DNA of 14,966 bases from STC-74 sp031423995 (GTDB lineage: Bacteria > Patescibacteriota > Gracilibacteria > BD1-5 > UBA2023). The stretch's first letter is position 1; every line of letters begins with the position of its first letter. The stretch is from NCBI GenBank assembly GCA_031423995.1, contig JANPGO010000076.1, forward strand, positions 1 to 14,966. The letters run 5' to 3'. This document shows positions 9,019 to 14,966 of the stretch, piece after piece. A program made the translations under genes and the position numbers. The notes under the pieces were generated by a model. That model was not told where the DNA came from. It ran no database searches and saw only the letters and a program-made list of their open reading frames with translations.

Positions 9019-9419
9019 TCTTTAGTTCTCACTCGTTCCCTGATCCTCCGCATAATCTCTTCTTGCATCTCACGACCGTGAGTTGATTGCTTAATAAGCG
9101 TGAGGAAATCATCCTTCAGGAAAACCTGAAGCTCAGCATCTTCGATGACTTCGACGGTCGCAGTACGTGGTTCATCCGTGATGAGAGCAATCTCTCCGAA
9201 GAATGACCCAGTACCGAGGATCGCCACCTCCTCACCTCACTGGATGATGCGGACTTTCCCACTATGGATATAGTAGGCACATCCATTCGAAATATCTCCA
9301 AGTGAGAGAATCCGCTCACTCACTTTTCTATACTGTGTCTGACTCATGAGGAGAAAGTAGGTGATCTCCTCCTTCGAGAATCCATCGAAGATATAGAGTT
9401 CTTCAATATTGGTTGCCAT
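9015..9419 (-). CDS. Stand-alone cyclic-nucleotide-binding (CAP_ED) domain protein
   Basis: A single cNMP-binding domain of the Crp/PKA regulatory-subunit type, 134 aa. The phosphate-binding cassette is clear: GSFFGEIAL (71-79) followed after five residues by RTA (85-87), fitting the family pattern GE-[LIV]-x-x-x(5-11)-R-[STAQ]-A. The start, FDGFSKEEI, is the usual N-terminal helix of the fold. One TGA gives the first glycine of QGGEEV (residue 61). There is no helix-turn-helix, so it is not a complete Crp-type regulator; it ends in a basic helix (MRRIRERVRTKD). ATG 9419 is chosen because a promoter and a terminator lie between it and the more distant ATGs at 9504-9512; ATG 9428 is also possible. 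It converges with the large island gene. The ligand is unknown. Confidence 0.85.
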
Positions 9420-9442
9420 AGAGAACATTTTAGGATACCTGT

Positions 9443-9471
9443 ATTGTAGCGAACTCTGGGAAAAAATGCAA
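9443..9471 (-). promoter_or_regulatory. Promoter of the cyclic-nucleotide-binding protein gene
   Basis: On the minus strand, TTGCAT (9471-9466), a 17-base spacer and TACAAT (9448-9443). The start would be near 9436, giving a leader of 8-17 bases to ATG 9428 or 9419. It follows directly on the terminator hairpin of the upstream gene and overlaps its T-tract. Confidence 0.5.
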
Positions 9472-9500
9472 ATATTTCCCCTTGAAGACAAGGAGAAATA
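9462..9500 (-). terminator. Rho-independent terminator after the SH3b protein gene
   Basis: The stem pairs 9500-9489 with 9484-9473: 12 positions with one C/A mismatch and a four-base loop. On the minus strand it is followed by TTTGCATTTTTT. It begins 15 bases beyond the stop of the SH3b gene and separates that gene from the next one. Confidence 0.65.
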
Positions 9501-9515
9501 GCTCATCATCATAGA

Positions 9516-10448
9516 TTATCGATCGACTCGCTGCGCCTGATCGACGACAAGATAATCGGAACGGATATATCCGGATATACTTCGATCATCGGAGATAACC
9601 TCTGACCAGTTATTCACCGTCGAGACGATATAGAGAGGGGTCCTATCCGTGAGAGTAGCAACGATATGTGCCCCATAGTATGGATGTTCACGGACATTCA
9701 CGAGGTGTGCTACTCGAATATGAGCAATATCACTCCAGTATGCCTGATCAGCCTGACGAATACGGACGAGATCGCTCGCATTCGGGAGTCTGAGGTAACC
9801 AGAAGCGATATATCCTGATGATTTCCCATCAGTGTCTGGTACAACCTCATTCGAGACAGTATCTGGAGCATCGATCAGTGCGCCTACCGTCTTGACCCAA
9901 CCTGTTTCTTTTCCTGATATGACAACTGCATCATTCTTCAGGAGGTATGAGACAACGCGTGAGAGCATACTTGGAGTATGACGCATCTTGACACTCCAGG
10001 TTGGATCGACATAGCGGATTCCCTTATTTGCCATCCTCTGGACTCGGTAGTTCACGATATCCGTCGAGCGGATATCGAGGGCTGGACCATTATCTGGATT
10101 GAACTTTGGAAGAGTCACTCCAGTATCATCTTCAGTCGCTTCTGTCTCGGACTGAAGAGTATTTCCCGAGTTGTTCTGTATATTTCCTGTATTCGTCGAT
10201 CCTGTCACTGTCGGTGATGAAGCTGTGCCAGAATGAGATACTGTATCAACTATATGAGTCCCGACGCATCCTGGAGCATTTTTCTCACCGTGGATGATCT
10301 GCAGTTGACCAATATTTGTTCGGATTACCTGAGTCCCATCACAATTCACAACAGATGATACGATATCTCCCGATGCACCGAAACTAGTATCGAGAGCGAG
10401 GAGAATGCCACCGAGAAATACAGCAAGAAGGATCGATCTGCGTATCAT
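9516..10448 (-). CDS. Exported protein with two bacterial SH3 (SH3b) domains
   Basis: 310 aa. Residues 1-25 form a signal peptide: RR, a hydrophobic core (ILLAVFLGGILLAL), then SFGA with likely cleavage near residue 25. A Ser/Thr/Asn-rich linker (about 70-110) follows. Two SH3b-like modules occupy about 148-222 (WSVKMRHTPS to GYIASGYLRLP) and 243-303 (HIRVAHLVNVREHPYYG to SGYIRSDYLVV), each ending in the usual GYI-x-S-x-YL strand. Cys36 and Cys61 could pair outside the membrane. SH3b domains commonly bind peptidoglycan or cell-wall peptides, so a cell-wall or periplasmic binding role is likely; no catalytic domain is present. There are no TGA codons. It lies downstream of clpC but has a terminator on either side, so it is probably monocistronic. 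Confidence 0.8.
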   Translation of the reverse strand: MIRRSILLAVFLGGILLALDTSFGASGDIVSSVVNCDGTQVIRTNIGQLQIIHGEKNAPGCVGTHIVDTVSHSGTASSPTVTGSTNTGNIQNNSGNTLQSETEATEDDTGVTLPKFNPDNGPALDIRSTDIVNYRVQRMANKGIRYVDPTWSVKMRHTPSMLSRVVSYLLKNDAVVISGKETGWVKTVGALIDAPDTVSNEVVPDTDGKSSGYIASGYLRLPNASDLVRIRQADQAYWSDIAHIRVAHLVNVREHPYYGAHIVATLTDRTPLYIVSTVNNWSEVISDDRSISGYIRSDYLVVDQAQRVDR

Positions 10449-10480
10449 ATGGATGAAGGTTTAGTATCTAAATTTTATTC

Positions 10481-10509
10481 ATAATACGTATTATTTGATA
10501 ATGTCAAAT
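10481..10509 (-). promoter_or_regulatory. Promoter and palindromes upstream of the SH3b protein gene
   Basis: On the minus strand TTGACA (10507-10502) and TATTAT (10486-10481) are 15 bases apart. A perfect 14-base palindrome, ATAATACGTATTAT (10481-10494), covers the -10 region. A second inverted repeat, ATTTGA-TAATG-TCAAAT (10493-10509 on the plus strand, arms about the centre 10501), covers the -35 box. Either could be an operator; the second faintly resembles Crp/Fnr-type half sites, but it is one base short of the usual spacing. Confidence 0.4.
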
Positions 10510-10516
10510 TTATTTT

Positions 10517-10550
10517 ATAATAGAAAATCCCCTGATCAGCTTCAGGGGAT
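10517..10550 (-). terminator. Rho-independent terminator after clpC
   Basis: A perfect 9-base stem, ATCCCCTGA (10527-10535) and TCAGGGGAT (10542-10550), with a 6-base loop. On the minus strand it is followed by TTTTCTATTATAA. It begins 20 bases after the clpC stop. Confidence 0.8.
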
Positions 10551-10570
10551 ACATGTATACAAAATAGATA

Positions 10571-13147
10571 CTACTTCCAGGAAAAGGTCAATGCCTTCTT
10601 CGCAACGGAGAGATGAACGTTCTTTGGCTGCTTCTTGTCGACGAGTGCATCCGCGATGACATCTTCGATCTTTTCTTGGATATATCGCCTCACAGGCCGC
10701 GCTCCATATTCCGGGTTGTAGGTCTCAGCAACGATGAACTGAATCGCCTTGATATCATAAGTACAGCTGAGTCCGATATCGGCAAGGCGTTTGGTAAGAT
10801 CAACGAGTTGAAGTTGCACAATAGATTTGAGTGATTTCTTATCCAGTGGAGAGAAGACGATGGTCTTATCGATACGATTGAGAAACTCTGGAGCAAAAAC
10901 ATCAGGAAGTTGCTTCAGAACCCGAAGTCGTATATCAGCATACTCCGTGATAATTTTTGCCTCATCAGAATCTGTAGTATTGAATCCGATTTTCGCAGCC
11001 TCCGCATTGAACTCTTCAGAACCAATATTAGACGTCATGATGACGATCGTATTCTTGAAGTTCACCATACGACCCTTCCCATCAGCGATCGCTCCATCTT
11101 CGAGGATCTGGAGGAGGAGGTTAAAGATATCGAAATTCCCCTTCTCGATCTCATCGAGAAGTACGATCGAATAGGGTTTTCTCCTGACCTTCTCCGTGAG
11201 TAGTCCACCCTCTTCGTAGCCGACATATCCTGCGGTTGTTCCGATCAATTTTGAGGCGCTCGACTTATCCTGATACTCACTCATATCAATCTTGATGAGT
11301 GCCTTCTGATCACCATAGAACTCTTCAGCCAGCACCTTCACAAGTTCTGTCTTTCCAACACCGGTCGGACCGAGAAAGAGAAATGATCCGATTGGACGGT
11401 TCGGATTGGAGATACCAACACGAGAGCGTTTCAGAGAACTCACGATCGAGTCAATCGTCGTATCTTGACCAATAATTCGTTTTTTGAGGGTCGCACCGAG
11501 ATTTTTGAGCTTCGAGAGGTCTTCTTTTTCGAGATTTTTGAGTGGAACTCCCGTCATCTGATGAATCACGCGTTGGACATCAGCAGAAGTGATATGGAGG
11601 CGATTTTTTCGAGGGATGACCCGTTTTTTCTTTTTTTCTTCAGCACTCTGCTTCAGAGCTTCGAGTTCTTTTCTCTTCGTAAGTGCCTTCTGATACTGTT
11701 GCGAGATGAGAAATGATTCCATCTCCTTCTGAAGCTTCTGGATAGATTCTTTGATCTCCTCTACTTCAGAAGTATCGAAGCTGTAAGTCATACTCTTGGC
11801 ACTACACGCCTCATCGATGAGATCGATAGCCTTGTCAGGAAGGAATCGCTCAGTAATGTATCGGCTCGAGAGGAGGACCGCATCTTCGACTGCCTCATCA
11901 TCGATGATGAGGTTGTGGAATTCCTCAAATACCGATCTGAGTCCTTGAATCACTTCGATCGCTGTATCACGATCTGGTTCTGGGACATCAATCTTCTGGA
12001 ATCGTCGCTCGAGAGCAGAATCCTTCTCGATATATTTCTGATATTCTGAGAGGGTTGTCGCACCGATAAGACAGATCTGCCCTCGTGCCATAGCAGGCTT
12101 CAGGATATTGGCAGCATCGAGTGTTCCCTCAGCGCCCCCTGCACCAATAATCGTATGGATCTCATCGATGAAGAGGATAACTTCATTCTCATGCTTTGAC
12201 GCCTCATCGATCACCTGTTTGAGTCGTCATTCGAATTCACCTCGATACTTCGTCCCTGCGACCATAAGTGACATATCGATCGAGACGACACGCTTGTTCT
12301 GCATAGCAAAGGGAACTTTTCATTCAGCAATACGCAGTGCAAGTCATTCAACCACTGCAGTCTTTCCGACGCCAGGATCACCGACGAGACAAGGATTATT
12401 CTTCGTCTTTCGGTTCAGGATGCTGATCAGTCGAGCAATCTCCGTCTCACGTCCAACTATTGGATCAATCTTTCCATTTCGTGCCTCAACGGTGAGGTCG
12501 AATCCAAAGAAATCCAGTGCTGGTGTTTTTGAGTCCTTCTTATCTTGAGGCTTATTCTGTGAAAACAGATTTTGTGCATTTTTCGAACCATTATTGTCCG
12601 TATTCTGGGTTCCCATACTCTCTTCGAGCATCTTCACGATATCATCGATGGGGCCAAAAATCCCACCTTCTCCTTCTGGTTTCTGAGGTTGTGTAGAGCC
12701 TGCGATGAGCTTATTGATCTCGATGAGTTGATTCTCGAAGTCCTTCGGAGATATACCAACAAAATCGAGAAATTGATAGAACCAGTTCTCTGTCTGGATG
12801 CGGTAGAGTGCAAGAAGGAAATCTTCAATACTTGCCTGTGATTTCTGGAAGCTCGCCGCTACCTTCATGCTCATGACGATCAATTCTTTGACCCGCTCTG
12901 ATATACCCTTGTATTGTCCATCACGAACTCCATCTGAATGCACAAAGGGTGGACGAGAAAGGATATCAATCACGATACCATCATTGAGTCCAAAACTCGA
13001 GAACAGATCATAGATATTTCCTTCGCGAATATGGGCAATCTGGATGAGAACATCTTCTGGGAGGATTTCGCTGTATCAGAATTGCTTCACTCGAGTCTCG
13101 GCTGCGAGCATGATATTTTTGTATTCATTGGAGAATTGATTGAGCAT
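10571..13147 (-). CDS. clpC: ATP-dependent Clp protease ATP-binding subunit ClpC
   Basis: AAA+ unfoldase, 858 aa, that would thread substrates into ClpP. Two Clp_N repeats fill about residues 1-145; a long Gly/Asn/Gln-rich linker follows to about 225. D1: Walker A GDPGVGKT (256-263), Walker B FIDE (to 329), arginine-finger region ALERRF. The middle domain at about 466-509 is a short UVR-like coiled coil, as in ClpC and unlike ClpB's long one. D2: Walker A GPTGVGKT (593-600), Walker B LLDE (to 666), and IGF (720-722) at the ClpP-binding loop. Four TGA codons read as glycine, including VVEGLAL, AEGKVPF and FEGRLK. ATG 13147 gives a complete first Clp_N repeat; there is no Shine-Dalgarno. The stop is TAG. 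It diverges from the response regulator gene. clpP is not in the window. Confidence 0.96.
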
Positions 13148-13344
13148 TGGAAAACGAAAAAGAAAGTAAACGTGTGAAGATTATGAAAAAAATCAGAGAA
13201 ATCAAGGAGATTTCATTTCCCCATCTTAGCAGAAGAGAGAGGAAAATGAAAGGAAAATTCCTTGCCGATTATATTCAATTCAGTATCATCATATATTGAT
13301 TTTTTCACAAGAGAGACTAGAATGAGTGCCACTTACTCAACAAT
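13148..13344. other. Divergent intergenic region between clpC and the response regulator gene
   Basis: The 197 bases hold the promoters of both genes. I see an imperfect hairpin (TTTCATTTCC near 13210 with GGAAAATGAAA near 13241) and no clear CIRCE or CtsR-type operator that would link clpC to a known heat-shock regulator. A 45-codon frame at 13183-13320 is not supported as a gene. Confidence 0.5.
13296..13323 (+). promoter_or_regulatory. Candidate promoter of the response regulator gene
   Basis: TTGATT (13296-13301), a 16-base spacer and TAGAAT (13318-13323), 21 bases before the start codon. An alternative pair is TTGCCG (13262-13267) with TATCAT (13284-13289), also 16 apart. Confidence 0.35.
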
Positions 13345-14022
13345 ATGCATCATATACTCCTCATAGAAGACGATGAAGGGATTATCACTCCCCTCTCGAT
13401 GTACCTCGAACAGTCAGGATTTCGTCTCTCCGTCGCACGAAACGGACTTGATGCGGTGCAGATTTTTCGTGATGAAAAGCCTCACGTTGTCATCCTCGAT
13501 ATCAATCTCCCGGGAAAAAGTGGGATCGAAGTCTGTCGTGAAATTCGAGAACTTGGCGCGATTCCCATCATAGTTCTCTCTGCTCGAGCAAGTGAAGATG
13601 ACAAGGTACAACTCTTAGAACTCGGTGCTGATGACTATGTATCCAAACCATTCTCTTCTCGAGAACTCGTGGCTCGTATCCATGCGGTTGTGAAGCGGTC
13701 GGAAATGAAAAAAGAACAGAAGTCGGGTGGAAAATGTCTTACATTCGGAAATATCGTTCTCGATGCAAAAAATCATACTGTCACCCTCTCAGGAGAAGAT
13801 ATGAAACTCACCAAAACTGAATTCTCTCTCCTTGAATATTTTATGAAGAACAGTAAAACTGTCATCAAACGAGAATCACTCATGAAGGATATTATCGGAT
13901 ATGATCAGTATCTTTATGATCGGACGATTGATACTCATGTGAAAAACCTCAGAAAAAAACTCGGGAATGAGCTCGAAATAGAGACGATTCGATGAGTCGG
14001 ATATCGTGTCCATGGTGCATAA
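13345..14022 (+). CDS. OmpR/PhoB-family response regulator
   Basis: Two-component DNA-binding regulator, 225 aa. The receiver domain (1-115) has the acidic pair at Asp9-Asp10, the phosphoacceptor Asp52 (VVILDINLPG), Ser79 (VLSAR) and Lys101 (SKPF). The winged-helix domain (about 130-225) has LTKTEFSLLEYF, then YDRTIDTHVKNLRKKL as the recognition helix. The closing RGVGYRV takes its first glycine, residue 217, from TGA at 13993-13995, so the true end is TAA at 14020-14022, not that TGA. No histidine kinase is adjacent in the window, so the partner and target genes are unknown. The ATG follows a short leader without a Shine-Dalgarno. A gene symbol cannot be assigned from similarity within this large family. 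Confidence 0.95.
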
Positions 14023-14076
14023 TCGAACTATAATGGTTTAATATTCGTTCGAAAATAGATTTCTCGAGAGAAAGAA

Positions 14077-14117
14077 TTGCAACTTCTCTGCATTCTGATA
14101 GAATGCTCGCGTTTTTT
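14077..14117 (+). promoter_or_regulatory. Overlapping promoter-like and terminator-like signals before murA
   Basis: TTGCAA (14077-14082), a 16-base spacer and TAGAAT (14099-14104) would place transcription start near 14111 and give murA its own promoter. The same bases contain a hairpin, GCATTC (14090-14095) with GAATGC (14101-14106) and loop TGATA, followed after five bases by TTTTTT (14112-14117), which could terminate the response regulator transcript. The two readings may both be true; neither is strong. Confidence 0.35.
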
Positions 14118-14126
14118 ATCTGCCGT

Positions 14127-14966
14127 ATGCTCAAGATCACCTGACCTCAATCACTCTCTGGAACTGTCAAAATTTCCTGATCCAAAAATGCAGCGCTTCC
14201 TCTTATTGCCTGTGGACTTTTTTTCGATCATTTCACACTCCATAATGTTCCCCATATTGGCGACGTCCTCACGTTTCTCTCGATTATCGAATCGCTTGGA
14301 GTACATACGACCTTCGAAGAAAATGGAACACTCACCCTCGACACCACGAAAATGAATGTACACACCCTCGATCGTGATAAGATCAAGAAAATACGTGTGG
14401 GAATATTTCTCTTTCCTGCTCTCTTGAAGCGATTCGGTGGACTCGAGATCCCCTATCCAGGTGGATGCAATATCGGAAAACGTCCCATCGATGAACATAC
14501 TCGAGCATTCGAAGTGTATGGTTATGAGAATATGGGTGAAGGTGAGAATATCGCTTTCCAGTGAGCAGATCATGGAAAGAATGTTACCCTGAGAGGGAAT
14601 TTCGCTGTCACGGCGACTGAGAATATCCTCATGATGGCAGCATTCAGAAAAGGAAAGACGATGATCGAACTGGGGGCGATCGAGCCACATGTGATCTGTC
14701 TCATCGACTTTCTCAGAAGTATAGGTGTGAGTATCGAGACCACCTACGATCATCATATCATCATCGAGGGTATCCAAAATGCACCGAAAGAAGCGAACTG
14801 AACAGTGATAGCGGACTACATCGAAAGTGGAACATTCGTGATCCTCGGTGCACTCACGGCTGAACCCTCTGTTCGGATCGAACATGCACGAATCTGTGAC
14901 CTCACTGCCTTTCTCGGAAAGTGTGAAGATGCATGAGTTCGCTATGATCTCGATCGAGAAAAAGAT
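14127..14966 (+). CDS. murA: UDP-N-acetylglucosamine 1-carboxyvinyltransferase, N-terminal two thirds (runs off the window)
   Basis: Transfers enolpyruvate from PEP to UDP-GlcNAc, the first committed step of peptidoglycan synthesis, in the cytosol. 280 of an expected 420 or so residues are visible. Residues 1-21 hold GTVKISGSKN with the conserved Lys20-Asn21; PLIA, HNVPHIGDV and IESLGV follow. PGGCNIGKRPIDEH contains the active-site cysteine that PEP and fosfomycin modify, so this is the Cys-type enzyme. VTATENILMMAA matches the family's TGTENILMAA. Five TGA codons encode glycine (residues 6 and 18, then FQGAD, ANGTV and DAGVR). The start is set by MLKITGP, the usual N-terminal strand. Its presence implies that the cell makes its own peptidoglycan precursor. 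It follows the response regulator by 104 bases. Confidence 0.96.

Noticed and set aside
9420..9512. N-terminal extension of the cyclic-nucleotide-binding protein starting at 9512
   Set aside because: The region contains a terminator hairpin and a good promoter, and the domain similarity starts after residue M at 9419.
13183..13320. 45-codon frame in the clpC/response regulator gap
   Set aside because: With only two stop codons such frames are expected by chance; it lacks any family motif and covers the likely promoters.
14151..14885. 244-codon minus-strand frame opposite murA
   Set aside because: It is antisense to strongly conserved MurA coding sequence and shows no protein motif of its own.
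1..14966. UGA read as tryptophan (table 4)
   Set aside because: The TGA sites fall on conserved glycines of Zwf, Gnd, ClpC, MurA and the response regulator, and Trp is already encoded by TGG.

Overview
The window comes from a bacterium that reads UGA as glycine (translation table 25). That points to the Patescibacteria/CPR lineages Gracilibacteria (BD1-5/GN02) or Absconditabacteria (SR1); the sequence alone does not say which. Conserved enzymes are interrupted by in-frame TGA exactly where their families have an invariant glycine: GASGDLA in Zwf, DGGNSHYKD and GGEEGA in Gnd, RGVGYR in the response regulator, GSKNA in MurA and EGK/EGR in ClpC. TGG is used for Trp, and every gene whose end I can see stops at TAA or TAG. 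Without this code most genes here look like broken fragments.

Layout. 1-3475 (minus strand) is an oxidative pentose phosphate cassette in the order gnd, zwf, pgl. gnd and zwf are 15 bases apart. A 359-base gap with GTCATTC-type palindromic repeats precedes pgl, which runs off the window. 3480-3732 is a divergent promoter region. 3733-9018 is an accessory-looking island with two long UGA-rich plus-strand genes for proteins of 782 and 830 aa that I do not recognise. The two are paralogous over at least their C-terminal two thirds. Between them, on the minus strand, lies a small gene whose product ends in 16-residue repeats. 9015-13147 (minus strand) holds clpC, a secreted double-SH3b protein and a stand-alone cyclic-nucleotide-binding domain protein, with terminator hairpins between them. 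From 13345 the plus strand carries an OmpR/PhoB-type response regulator and the first two thirds of murA.

How they work together. Pgl, Zwf and Gnd would turn glucose-6-phosphate into ribulose-5-phosphate with two NADPH. ClpC carries an IGF loop and so probably feeds ClpP. The SH3b protein and MurA belong to the cell envelope and peptidoglycan. The function of the island is unknown. Its paralogous pair, four cysteines conserved at almost identical spacing, and the embedded repeat protein make it the best candidate here for an undescribed system. No gene whose start is visible has a clear Shine-Dalgarno sequence, and several predicted leaders are very short. I see no tRNA, rRNA, CRISPR array, transposase or integrase.
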